A DNA stretch of 21,449 nt from assembly GCA_964461135.1 (NCBI GenBank), contig CAYWTB010000081.1:1-21449 (forward strand), read 5' to 3'. This DNA comes from RQOF01 sp964461135. GTDB lineage: Bacteria > Calditrichota > Calditrichia > RBG-13-44-9. Under the pieces are notes generated by a model. The model was given only the letters and a program-made list of their open reading frames with translations. It was not told the DNA's origin and searched no databases. Positions 7,905 to 15,837 of the stretch are shown here, in pieces. Position numbers and translations under genes: made by a program. Positions within the stretch are counted from its first letter, which is position 1; every line of letters begins with the position of its first letter.

Positions 7905-8645
7905 TTATTTGAGCAAGAATATCTTATTCATGTATATGTAATTTTCAGTACGCAGTTCAACAAAATAGATTCCGGTGGAGACTGTATTGCCCTGGGTATC
8001 CTTTCCATCCCAGGTGACCCGGTGATAACCGGGAGATAATTTTTCATTGAGGATAATTCTAATGATTTGCCCCAGTATGCTGTAGACGGTGATAACCGTT
8101 CTCTGGCTGCTGGAGTCACCGATCTCAAATGGAATTGTTGTAGAAGGATTAAAAGGATTGGGATAATTTCTGAACAACCGAAAATTTTGTTTTCCCGGAA
8201 ATTTAGAATAAACCAGACCGGTAGCATTCGTGCTTACAGAAAACAGTTTTTCCAGGAGGTCTGAGGGATTGGAGATATTCTCGATTCTGACGGTAATCTG
8301 TCCCTGATCCGGAGACTGGGAGGTAGTGAAATCCAATGCCAGCTCCATCTGACCGGAGGCACTCAAATTGACCGTGATGGTATCAAAAGCAGGATCATAG
8401 CAGAGACCGTTTACACCACCCACACAGAAGGAACTGCTCCAGTTTGCAGGCAGCTGATTATTCAGCCGGATGACCCGGAGCTGGAGGTCAGCGGCGGTAT
8501 TATTGGACAGATAGGTATGAAAGATAACCGTACTGCCGGGATGACTCTCCATTTCGGTGGTATCCGCCTGCCAATGGAAAGATTGTGAGAATGCCTGTAT
8601 TGGAATAAAAAGGCTAAATATGATCAGCAGTATCAATTTTCTCAT
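7905..8645 (-). CDS. Secreted protein with C-terminal sorting domain and a CX7C N-terminal module
   Basis: A 246-residue exported protein. Residues 1-21 form a Sec signal peptide ending AFSQ. Residues ~22-150 form a predicted Ig-like beta module with two cysteines, C74 and C82 (SFCVGGVNGLCYDP), spaced for a disulfide. Residues ~157-246 are the sorting/FlgD-Ig domain (NYPNPFNPSTTIPFEI, then GYHRVTWDGKDTQGNTVSTGIY), which in this group directs export by a type IX-like system. The start is supported by AGGGA 6 nt before the ATG. It lies 191 bp upstream of the candidate selenoprotein on the same strand, and the two may be cotranscribed. Its cysteine pair makes it a conceivable redox partner (inference). 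Precise function unknown. Confidence 0.85.
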   Translation of the reverse strand: MRKLILLIIFSLFIPIQAFSQSFHWQADTTEMESHPGSTVIFHTYLSNNTAADLQLRVIRLNNQLPANWSSSFCVGGVNGLCYDPAFDTITVNLSASGQMELALDFTTSQSPDQGQITVRIENISNPSDLLEKLFSVSTNATGLVYSKFPGKQNFRLFRNYPNPFNPSTTIPFEIGDSSSQRTVITVYSILGQIIRIILNEKLSPGYHRVTWDGKDTQGNTVSTGIYFVELRTENYIYMNKIFLLK

Positions 8646-8721
8646 TCAGTATCCCTGATTTTTACATAATTTAAACATTTAGTTAAAATATTCAAGAATT
8701 TTTTTGTTTTTAATATTCCCG

Positions 8722-8750
8722 TTGAACTGAACCTTTTCGCTCCTTATGTT
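8722..8750 (+). promoter_or_regulatory. Possible sigma-70-type promoter of the beta-oxidation operon
   Basis: TTGAAC (8722-8727) and TATGTT (8745-8750) are separated by 17 nt. Each matches the -35 or -10 consensus at 4 of 6 positions. They sit about 175 nt before the acyl-CoA dehydrogenase start in the divergent intergenic region. The area is AT-rich, so a chance match is possible. Confidence 0.3.
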
Positions 8751-8851
8751 AAAATCAGGAATATTTTGCAGGAACAATAATAACCGGAATTATATAAGAG
8801 TTTGCAAATCAAACCAGGAAGATTTGATCCGGACCTGATAGTGAAAGAAGT

Positions 8852-8877
8852 TGCAGGAATGTCACAGGATTCCTGCA
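8852..8877 (+). promoter_or_regulatory. Inverted repeat in the leader of the beta-oxidation operon
   Basis: TGCAGGAAT and ATTCCTGCA form a perfect 9-bp inverted repeat around an 8-nt spacer, ending 47 nt before the start codon of the first gene. The half-site CAGGAA also occurs singly at about 8756 and 8770. It could be a repressor operator or an mRNA hairpin. The regulator is unknown, and it does not match the Bacillus FadR palindrome as I recall it. Confidence 0.4.
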
Positions 8878-8924
8878 GTGGAAATGGATTGCTTTTGTAA
8901 AAAAAATGAGTTTGCGGAGGTAAT

Positions 8925-10691
8925 ATGATAACTGGCGGGCAGTTTTTAACCCTGGTAACAGGCAAGGAGACCGTTTTCTCTCCGGATGATTTTTCAGACA
9001 CACAAATGGAATTTGCAAAGGCAGCCGAGGATTTTGCCATTAAGGAAATTTCTCCTCAAAGCAATGCCCTGGAAAATTTCGACCGGGATCTGACCCGGAA
9101 ACTGATAAGAAAATGCGGAGAATTAGGCTTTCTGGGGCTGGATGTTCCGGAAGAATACGGGGGTCTGGGGATGGATAAAGTAACCTCTTCCATTGTCGCC
9201 GATAAAATGACCGAGGGGAAAAGTCAATCCTTCACAGTCACCTTTGTTGCACACTCCGGTATCGGAACCCTGCCGATTGTGTATTTTGGAAATCCGGAGC
9301 AGAAACAGAAATATCTGCCCAAACTTGCCAGCGGTGAATTTCTGGGTGCGTATGCTCTCACCGAAGCAGGTTCCGGCTCGGACGCCCTCTCAATCCACAC
9401 CGATGCACATCTCAGTGAAGATGGCAGTTATTATACTATCAACGGGAATAAACAGTTTATCTCTAACGGCGGTTGGGCTGATGTTCTGATTACATTTGCC
9501 AAGATCGACGGAGCTCGGATGACCGGATTTATTATCGATCCCCGCAGTGAGGGTATTAGTATTCACGAAGAAAAAAACAAACTGGGGCTGCACGGTTCCT
9601 CTACCTGCAATATCATTATGGAGAATGTGAAAGTACCGGCGGAGAACTTGCTGGGAGAGATCGGAAAAGGGGCCAATATCGCTTTCAACACTCTTAATAT
9701 CGGCCGGTTTAAGCTGGGTGCGGCAGTTCTTGGCGGCTGCCGGAGGGTTATAAAAGAGACAACCCCCTACCTACTGGAACGCAGACAGTTCGGCCAGCCG
9801 CTGGCCGGATTTGAAGCTCTTAAAAAGAAAATTGCCGACATGGTGATTACTACCTATGCACTGGAAAGCATAATTTACCAGACCGCCCATTTGCTGGACC
9901 AGTCAATATCCACGGTAGATCCGAAATCCGCCACTTACTCGTCTGATATTGCCACTGCCATTGAAAAATTCGCACTGGAATGTTCCATATGCAAAGTGGT
10001 GGGAAGTGAAAGTTACTGGCATACCACAGATGAGGGATTGCAATCGTTTGGCGGATACGGATACATGGAAGATTATCCCATGGCCCGGAAATTGCGTGAT
10101 GCCCGTATCGACCGGATTTATGAGGGAACTAATGAAATCAACCGGCAAATCATCACCGGTTACCTTCTGAAGAAAACCCTGCTGGAAGAACTTCCCGTGC
10201 GGGAAAAATTAAAAAAGCTGACCTCATCCTCCCGGGCAAAATTCCCATCTTTTAAAGGTGACGAACTTGCCAGAGAAAAAGTGGCGGCAGAAGCCGCCAA
10301 GAACCTGCTTCTTCTGCTTTTTAATGAGGCATTGATTCGATTTGGACAGGATTTACTGAATCACGAACAGATAGGAGAATTGTTCAGCGATTTCATCAGC
10401 GATCTGTTCCTTCTGCATACCACTCTTTCCAGAATCGGCCAGCAGCAGGGTCAGCTGTCTTACCGGGCGGAGCGGGTGAATATCGGAAGAGTTCTGACCG
10501 CCGAAAAAATGGCGGGTTTTGTGGGAAAGGCCCACCTGATCATTCATGGAATCCTGGCCGGCGGCGAATTGGAACAGTTTCTTTCCCTGATTAAAAAGTA
10601 TGAAAAATACATGTATATACCGGTAGATATATTTGAACTGAAGAACAGGATTGCGGAAGCCACCTTTAAAGAGAAAAAATATCCGTTTTGA
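8925..10691 (+). CDS. fadE: Acyl-CoA dehydrogenase, FadE type
   Basis: FAD-dependent acyl-CoA dehydrogenase of 588 residues, catalysing the first oxidation step of fatty-acid beta-oxidation (acyl-CoA to trans-2-enoyl-CoA). The N-terminal helical domain leads to family signature YALTEAGSGSD (143-153). The FAD- and substrate-binding C-terminal domain carries FGGYGYMEDYPMAR and IYEGTNEI, with E400 at the usual catalytic-base position. About 160 residues extend past the canonical ~400-residue core, as in Bacillus FadE (594 residues) and very-long-chain enzymes. GGAGG lies 4 nt before ATG 8925. First gene of a plus-strand operon, 57 bp before the thiolase. The electron acceptor (ETF) is not encoded here. 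Chain-length preference cannot be read from the sequence. Confidence 0.93.
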   Translation: MITGGQFLTLVTGKETVFSPDDFSDTQMEFAKAAEDFAIKEISPQSNALENFDRDLTRKLIRKCGELGFLGLDVPEEYGGLGMDKVTSSIVADKMTEGKSQSFTVTFVAHSGIGTLPIVYFGNPEQKQKYLPKLASGEFLGAYALTEAGSGSDALSIHTDAHLSEDGSYYTINGNKQFISNGGWADVLITFAKIDGARMTGFIIDPRSEGISIHEEKNKLGLHGSSTCNIIMENVKVPAENLLGEIGKGANIAFNTLNIGRFKLGAAVLGGCRRVIKETTPYLLERRQFGQPLAGFEALKKKIADMVITTYALESIIYQTAHLLDQSISTVDPKSATYSSDIATAIEKFALECSICKVVGSESYWHTTDEGLQSFGGYGYMEDYPMARKLRDARIDRIYEGTNEINRQIITGYLLKKTLLEELPVREKLKKLTSSSRAKFPSFKGDELAREKVAAEAAKNLLLLLFNEALIRFGQDLLNHEQIGELFSDFISDLFLLHTTLSRIGQQQGQLSYRAERVNIGRVLTAEKMAGFVGKAHLIIHGILAGGELEQFLSLIKKYEKYMYIPVDIFELKNRIAEATFKEKKYPF

Positions 10692-10748
10692 ACAATTGCC
10701 GTTTTTAATCAGAGCACTTATAAACCGAGTTAACCGGGAGAATGAACC

Positions 10749-11888
10749 ATGCATACCAAAGATCACTATGCGGTTATCGTTGATGCGGTGCGGAGTCCCA
10801 TGGGAGTGAAAAGGGGCAGGATGATCGGTATCCGGGCCGATGAGTTGACGGCGCAGGTCATTAAAGCACTGCTTGACAGGAATAAAAATCTGCCTCCGGA
10901 AAAAATCGAAGACGTGGTTATCGGCTGTGCCTTTCCGGAAGCGGAACAGGGAATGCTACTGGCCCGCGGGGCATCCATACTGGCCGGCCTGCCGGTTGAA
11001 ACCGGGGGAAAGGTTGTTAACCGCTTCTGCGGATCCTCCATGGATGCTGTACACCAGGTGGATTATGCCATAAATATGAATGATGCCGAAGCAGGCATTG
11101 CCGGTGGGGTGGAAGATATGTTCAGTATTCCCATGGGTGGATTCAACCCCAGTTTTCACCCGGTTCTGTACAAAAAGCAATACTATATCGGCATGGGTGA
11201 GACGGCGGAAAATCTGGCCAGGGAGGGCAAGATATCCAGAGAAGATCAGGACGAATTTTCCATTGGGTCTCACCGGAAGGCGCTTGATGCCTGGAAAAAC
11301 GGCAGGTATGACAATGAGGTGATCCCGGTGAAGAAAAACGGAACGGTGATTGATAAAGACGAAGGTCCGCGGGAACCGGACGTGGAAAAAATCCGGAGCC
11401 TGAAACCCGCTTTTGACGAAAAGGGAACCGTTACCGCCGCCACCAGCAGTCCGTTTTCCATTGGCGCTGCGGCTGTGCTTCTGACCAGTAACGGCCTGGC
11501 GAAAGAACACGGTCTGAAACCGCGGGCACGAATCCTGGCCCGGGCAATTGCCGGTGTACCCTGGACCCATATGGGAACCGGACCCCTGCCTGCTACCGAA
11601 AAAGCACTGAAACGGGCCGGTTTAAAGCTGCAGGACATGGAAGTCATTGAACTGAACGAAGCCTTTGCTGCACAGTCCCTGTATGTGATCCGGAAAGGCG
11701 GATGGCCCATGGAAAAAATCAACATCAACGGCGGAGCCATTGCACTGGGACATCCCCTGGGTTGTTCGGGTGCCCGAATACTGACCACCCTGTTAAATGC
11801 CATGGAGCAGAAAGACGCCCGGCTGGGCCTGGCCACCATGTGCATCGGCGGAGGACAGGGAATTGCGACCATAATTGAAAGAATATGA
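10749..11888 (+). CDS. fadA: Acetyl-CoA acyltransferase (3-ketoacyl-CoA thiolase)
   Basis: Thiolase of 379 residues, cleaving 3-ketoacyl-CoA with CoA in the last beta-oxidation step. All catalytic residues are visible: nucleophile C94 in NRFCGSSMDA, H335 in GGAIALGHPLGCSGAR, and C365 in MCIGGGQG. The usual TVTAGxSS...DGAA segment here reads TVTAATSSPFSIGAA, with Ile in place of the common Asp, a small departure near the CoA site. A degradative rather than biosynthetic role is supported by its place between acyl-CoA dehydrogenase and the hydratase/dehydrogenase fusion. GGGAG lies 8 nt before ATG 10749. The stop is 14 bp before the preferred start of the next gene. Confidence 0.93.
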   Translation: MHTKDHYAVIVDAVRSPMGVKRGRMIGIRADELTAQVIKALLDRNKNLPPEKIEDVVIGCAFPEAEQGMLLARGASILAGLPVETGGKVVNRFCGSSMDAVHQVDYAINMNDAEAGIAGGVEDMFSIPMGGFNPSFHPVLYKKQYYIGMGETAENLAREGKISREDQDEFSIGSHRKALDAWKNGRYDNEVIPVKKNGTVIDKDEGPREPDVEKIRSLKPAFDEKGTVTAATSSPFSIGAAAVLLTSNGLAKEHGLKPRARILARAIAGVPWTHMGTGPLPATEKALKRAGLKLQDMEVIELNEAFAAQSLYVIRKGGWPMEKININGGAIALGHPLGCSGARILTTLLNAMEQKDARLGLATMCIGGGQGIATIIERI

Positions 11889-11893
11889 AAGCG

Positions 11894-11898
11894 GGAGG
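11894..11898 (+). promoter_or_regulatory. Ribosome binding site deciding the FadN-like start
   Basis: GGAGG within a GGGAGGGG run lies 4 nt before ATG 11903. The upstream in-frame ATG at 11885 overlaps the thiolase stop and has no such site, so 11903 is preferred. Confidence 0.6.
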
Positions 11899-11902
11899 GG
11901 CC

Positions 11903-14245
11903 ATGAATAAGATGGAAAAAGTAGCGGTTTTAGGTGCGGGTATAATGGGAGGGCAGATTGCCGCTCACCTGGCTAATGCCGGAATACCTTCACTGCTGTT
12001 TGACATCTCTCAGGAGCTGGCGGATTCCGGCCTGGAAGCGCTAAAAAAAGTGAAACCAGCAGCTTTTTACAGCCCGAGATATGCCGATTTAATTACCCCA
12101 TGCTCCTATGACAAACACATGGAGCGTCTTTCCGAAGCTGACTGGATTATTGAAGTCATTGTTGAAAAACTGGAAATCAAGAAAAAGCTCTTCCGGCAAA
12201 TTCTGGAGCACATTAAACCCGAAGCAATTGTCAGTTCAAATACCTCCGGCCTTTCCCTGCAGGAAATGACAGAGGAAATGCCGGATCATTTTAAAAAACG
12301 TTTCCTGGTGACTCACTTCTTTAATCCTCCCCGCTACATGCATCTGCTGGAAATTATTGCCGGCCCGGCAACCTCTCCGGATATCTTCAAAACCGCGGTA
12401 TATGCCGGGGAAAATGTTCTGGGCAAGGGAATCGTGTATGCCAAAGATACACCCAATTTCGTTGCCAACCGGATCGGGGTCTACGGCATGCTGCTGGCCC
12501 TGAAGCTCACCCGGGACATGCATCTGACGGTGGAAGAGGTGGACCGTCTGACCGGACCGGTAATCGGACACCCGAAAAGTGCCACCTTCCGTACGGCAGA
12601 CCTGGTGGGTCTGGATACGCTGGTCCATGTTGCACAGACGGCCCATGGCAAAGCGCAACAGGATGAATCACGTGAAATGTTTGAAATTCCCGCTGTCCTT
12701 CAGAAACTGCTGCAAAACAACTGGCTGGGAGAAAAAACCAGGAAAGGTTTTTATCAGAAAGCGGGTAAAGAGATTCTGTCACTTGATTTTGAGAAATTCG
12801 AATATGGACCCCAGAAAAAGGTCAAATTTGATGGCGTACGCATGGCCAGGCGGGAATGGACTACCGGCGGCAAAATTAAAACCCTGGCTTTCAGTGATGA
12901 TTCGGCCGGGAAATTTGTCTGGGAACTTCTGGCGAACACGCTTATTTATTCCGCCAACCGTATCCCGGAGATTACCGATAATCTGGTCAACATAGATAAT
13001 GCCATGAAATGGGGTTTTGGCTGGGAGCTGGGGCCGTTCGAGACCTGGGATGCCCTGGGCCTGGAGCAGTCCCTGGAGAGAATGGCGGCAGAGGGAAAAA
13101 CCATTCCGGGCTGGGTAAATGAGATGTTTAATGCCGGGCACCGTTCCTTCTATAAGATGGAAAAGAAAAACCTGACTTACTTTGATATGGCAGCCGGGAA
13201 ATTTACCGTACTTAAAGAAAATCTAAAAATTACGCGTCTGAATATTCTTAAAAATAACGGAAAAGAACTCCGCAGAAACTGGAATGCCAGCATTCTTGAT
13301 CTGGGGGATGGCGTTGGCCTGGTTGAATTTCACAGCATTGTCCAGCCCAAATTGAATCCCATGGACGGCGCAGTGCTGGACATGGTGTCCGAGGCGGTGG
13401 ATTTCCTGCCGGCTAAAGGATTCAAAGCCATGGTTATCGGGCATCAGGGACAGCATTTTTCTGCCGGTGCCAACCTGGCGTTGTTATTGAAATACGCGGA
13501 GGAAAAAGACTGGAAAATGCTGGAGATGCTCAGCCGGACCTTTCAGGAGGTAAACCAGAAAGTACATTATGCTCCCTTTCCGGTGGTGGCTGCGCCGTTC
13601 AACATGTGTCTGGGTGGTGGCTTTGAACTGATCGGCGCCTGTGACCGGCGGGTAGTATCGGCAGAATTGTATTGCGGACTGGTGGAGACCGGAGTCGGAA
13701 TTATTCCGGCGGCAGGCGGAAATTTAAGGCTTCTCATAAATAATCAAATCGCACTGGGCCGTGCACGCCCGGGTCCGTTTCCCATTGTTCAGAAGGCCTT
13801 TGAAACCATCGCCTTTGCCAGAGTGTCCACTTCAGCCAAAGAAGCGGTTTTCCTGGGATATCTGCGCAAGGACGATAAAGTGATCATCAATCCGGATCAC
13901 CTGATACAGGAAGCCAGGCAGGAAGCCCTGCAGCTGGCAAAGGGGTACCAGCCTCCCGCACCGGAAAATGAACTCATACTTCCGGGTGAAGGAGGGCGTC
14001 TGGCCATTGAACAAGTGGTGGAAAGTTATGTCCACAGCGGAAATATATCAGCACATGATGCGCTCATAGCCAAAAAACTGGCCTATGTTCTGACCGGTGG
14101 AGATAAGGCATCCCCCACCCGGCCGGTGGATGAGCAGTATCTTCTGGATCTTGAGCGTGAGGCATTTCTGAGCCTGTGTGCGGAACCGTTGTCACAGCAG
14201 CGCATGGCTCATATGTTGAATACCGGCAAGCCGTTACGCAACTGA
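11903..14245 (+). CDS. fadN: 3-hydroxyacyl-CoA dehydrogenase / enoyl-CoA hydratase fusion, FadN type
   Basis: Bifunctional beta-oxidation enzyme of 780 residues (786 if started at 11885), carrying out hydration of enoyl-CoA and NAD-dependent oxidation of 3-hydroxyacyl-CoA. The dehydrogenase half comes first: Rossmann motif VAVLGAGIMGGQ (G11-G17), SSNTSGLS, catalytic H138 in THFFNPP, and a helical 3HCDH C-terminal domain from TPNFVANRIG onward. The crotonase half is at about residues 470-700: oxyanion-hole segments HFSAGANL and CLGGGFE, with E575 and E595 spaced like the two catalytic glutamates of E. coli FadB. The domain order is opposite to FadB and matches Bacillus FadN (789 residues). Last gene of the operon; a hairpin 71 nt downstream may end transcription. 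Confidence 0.93.
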   Translation: MNKMEKVAVLGAGIMGGQIAAHLANAGIPSLLFDISQELADSGLEALKKVKPAAFYSPRYADLITPCSYDKHMERLSEADWIIEVIVEKLEIKKKLFRQILEHIKPEAIVSSNTSGLSLQEMTEEMPDHFKKRFLVTHFFNPPRYMHLLEIIAGPATSPDIFKTAVYAGENVLGKGIVYAKDTPNFVANRIGVYGMLLALKLTRDMHLTVEEVDRLTGPVIGHPKSATFRTADLVGLDTLVHVAQTAHGKAQQDESREMFEIPAVLQKLLQNNWLGEKTRKGFYQKAGKEILSLDFEKFEYGPQKKVKFDGVRMARREWTTGGKIKTLAFSDDSAGKFVWELLANTLIYSANRIPEITDNLVNIDNAMKWGFGWELGPFETWDALGLEQSLERMAAEGKTIPGWVNEMFNAGHRSFYKMEKKNLTYFDMAAGKFTVLKENLKITRLNILKNNGKELRRNWNASILDLGDGVGLVEFHSIVQPKLNPMDGAVLDMVSEAVDFLPAKGFKAMVIGHQGQHFSAGANLALLLKYAEEKDWKMLEMLSRTFQEVNQKVHYAPFPVVAAPFNMCLGGGFELIGACDRRVVSAELYCGLVETGVGIIPAAGGNLRLLINNQIALGRARPGPFPIVQKAFETIAFARVSTSAKEAVFLGYLRKDDKVIINPDHLIQEARQEALQLAKGYQPPAPENELILPGEGGRLAIEQVVESYVHSGNISAHDALIAKKLAYVLTGGDKASPTRPVDEQYLLDLEREAFLSLCAEPLSQQRMAHMLNTGKPLRN

Positions 14246-14315
14246 ATTTAGCCGGGGGTGTTGCCGTCTTTATGTAACTTGACATTCTCCCGGCCAGTGA
14301 AAAGAATCAATCGGA

Positions 14316-14353
14316 AAAATAGTCTGCATATAACACTGTGTGCAGACTATTTT
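14316..14353. terminator. Bidirectional rho-independent terminator-like hairpin
   Basis: AAAATAGTCTGCA and TGCAGACTATTTT are a perfect 13-bp inverted repeat around a 12-nt loop. It is flanked by an A run on the left and ends in a T run, so it could act on either strand. It lies 71 nt after the FadN-like stop, at the end of the beta-oxidation operon. Confidence 0.6.
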
Positions 14354-14496
14354 ATATGATTATTGCTTTAGCTCCGAAACTGAGCGGACTGTCATTGTCC
14401 CGGCAGGGACCACCCAGTGGCGAGACATGGATGTCGCGGCCTGCCTGCTGCCATTACTGTCCGGTTAAAAAATATTCTGTAGTTAAGATAGACCTT

Positions 14497-14665
14497 CAGG
14501 AAAAATCGTTAGAAATTCCGGCGCAGCGAACGTCAGAAATTCTTTCTGTTTGAGTCCCGGCCAGCCGGGACGAGTTTAAGAATTTTAGTGAGGTGCACCG
14601 TTGAATTTCCAGATTTTTCCTGACAGTCTTGATTTTTTGGTTCTTTTGCATCAAGGCAAAAGAAC
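14497..14665. repeat. Palindromic REP-like block
   Basis: Several nested hairpins occur in one block. The outer arms are CAGGAAAAATC (14497-14507) and GATTTTTCCTG (14612-14622), with GAAATTC/GAATTTC just inside. A central GTCCCGGC-CA-GCCGGGAC hairpin spans 14554-14571, and CAGAAA/TTTCTG spans 14534-14548. A trailing hairpin GTTCTTTTGC-ATCAAG-GCAAAAGAAC lies at 14640-14665. I recall similar GATTTTTTGGTTCTTTTGCATCAAGG-like blocks in many FCB-group intergenic regions, where they may be mobilised by REP-associated transposases. That association is from memory, not shown here. Confidence 0.5.
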
Positions 14666-14920
14666 AGTCATTCACAAATTCTGTGATTACGAATATTAGG
14701 GATTTGTTGAATTTGCTAAAAATGTCTTTGATCTAGAATCTTTCACCATTCTGGTAGAGGCAAAATTAAGTTATGTCCTGAAAAATGTGTCTCAATGGGT
14801 TACTTGCCGAGCAATTTAGTAAAGATTTTATAACTTTAATCGGACAGTAATAGCTGCAGGCAGGAAATCTCCGTGTTCCTGGGTTGATCCCGGGGAAGGA
14901 TAATACGGCAAGAATCCTAA

Positions 14921-14956
14921 GGAGATTGCTTCGTCGTTTTCACTCTTCGTAATGAT
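14921..14956. repeat. Short dispersed-repeat-like sequence
   Basis: The stretch beginning GGAGATTGCTTCGTCG and ending TTCGTAATGAT resembles the common bacterial intergenic repeat GATTGCTTCGTCG...CGCAATGA in slightly decayed form. It sits inside the right part of the composite element. Copy number in the genome cannot be judged from this window. Confidence 0.4.
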
Positions 14957-15041
14957 ACTCATTTTATTATCATGCAATAGTTATTAAAAATCAATGATTT
15001 AGAACTCATTTTTTCGGATTAAAAGCAATAATCATACTATT

Positions 15042-15791
15042 TTATTTTTTAATCATCCCGACCAGCGCCGGAAGAATCTCCCCCGCCTTTCCCTGCAGGA
15101 ATATATCGGTCAGGTAGCCGGAATAGGAAGATTCCTCCGTATTAACCTCAATAATCACCGCATTATTCCGCTGTTTTGCTGTTTGAGGCAGAAGTGCGGC
15201 CGGCATCACTTCACCGGTGGTTCCCACCAGCAACATGACATCAGCTTTTTCTGCAGCCGCAAAAGCCAGCTCACTGACTTTCTGCGGGATCATCTCACTG
15301 AAGAAAACCAGATCCGGCTTTAAAACCCCCTGGCAGGAACTACAGCGGGGTGGCAATTCATCCAGGCTGATGCCGGCAGCATCATAGCGTTTCCCGCATT
15401 GGGTACAAACCAGGTATTGCGTGGATCCGTGAAATTCATATACCACCCGGCTGCCGGCGTCCTGATGAAGGTGATCGATGTTCTGAGTAATAACCACTTT
15501 GACTATTCCCAATTTCTCCAGTTGCGCAATGGCAAAATGGGCAGGATTTGGCCTGGCATTCGCCATGAAATCGTAAAATATTTTCTTCAAAACCTCCCAC
15601 GATTCACGGGGATGCTGGTGAAAATAGGATAGTTCCAGGAACTTCGGATCATATGTGGACCATATCCCGCTGGATCCGCGGAAGGGGGGTATACCGCTTT
15701 CCACCGATATGCCGGCGCCTGTGAAAACTACCGCATAGCTGGAATTCTTTAAAACTGATGCCGCTTTCTGCAGTAATTTTTTTTCAATCAT
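15042..15791 (-). CDS. Sir2-family NAD-dependent protein deacylase
   Basis: Sirtuin of 249 residues that removes acyl groups from protein lysines using NAD. Visible motifs are FTGAGIS (23-29), GIPPFRG (33-39), TQNIDHLH (102-109), catalytic H121 in EFHGS, a zinc site C129-x2-C132 and C150-x2-C153, and the NAD-binding LLVGTTGEV. The Tyr-x2-Arg pair marking CobB/SIRT5-like desuccinylases is not evident in the expected helix (FYDFMANARPNPAH), so simple deacetylase activity is more likely. There is no clear ribosome binding site. Last in a tight same-strand run, 46 bp after the propeller gene. In bacteria sirtuins often reactivate acyl-CoA synthetases, which would suit a fatty-acid degrader, but no such link is shown here. 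Confidence 0.92.
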   Translation of the reverse strand: MIEKKLLQKAASVLKNSSYAVVFTGAGISVESGIPPFRGSSGIWSTYDPKFLELSYFHQHPRESWEVLKKIFYDFMANARPNPAHFAIAQLEKLGIVKVVITQNIDHLHQDAGSRVVYEFHGSTQYLVCTQCGKRYDAAGISLDELPPRCSSCQGVLKPDLVFFSEMIPQKVSELAFAAAEKADVMLLVGTTGEVMPAALLPQTAKQRNNAVIIEVNTEESSYSGYLTDIFLQGKAGEILPALVGMIKK

Positions 15792-15837
15792 GTTTAATAA
15801 TTTTTTCTGAGCTCACCGCAATACTAAAAAGTACAGT

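Larger units (their letters stand above)
14355..15036. mobile_element. MITE-like composite element with nested terminal inverted repeats
   Basis: The outer arms 14355-14384 and 15005-15036 share TATGATTATTGCTTT exactly, then TCCGAAA and TGAG in inverted orientation. A second inner pair, 14440-14468 and 14836-14864, matches at 26 of 29 bases, with weaker similarity continuing outward on both sides (for example CCCGG, GGGA, ACCCAG). There is no transposase ORF. The arrangement suggests a non-autonomous mobile element or a remnant. The family is not recognised and target-site duplications were not found. Confidence 0.5.
14246..15041. other. 796-bp non-coding region between convergent operons
   Basis: No credible ORF. 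It contains a terminator-like hairpin (14316-14353), a composite inverted-repeat element (14355-15036), a nested palindromic block (14497-14665) and a short dispersed-repeat-like sequence (14921-14956). The stretch 14666-14835 is AT-rich with nothing I recognise. Confidence 0.7.

Noticed and set aside
10956..11872. Long minus-strand ORFs of about 200 residues
   Set aside because: They are antisense to the thiolase gene, whose catalytic residues are all intact. Their compositions look like shadow frames.
14338..14553. A 71-residue plus-strand ORF
   Set aside because: It runs through the inverted-repeat element and palindromic block, has no ribosome site, and has no protein-like character.
14246..15041. 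CRISPR array or tRNA gene in the repeat-rich intergenic region
   Set aside because: The repeats are inverted pairs rather than regularly spaced direct repeats, and no cloverleaf or CCA-type acceptor was found.
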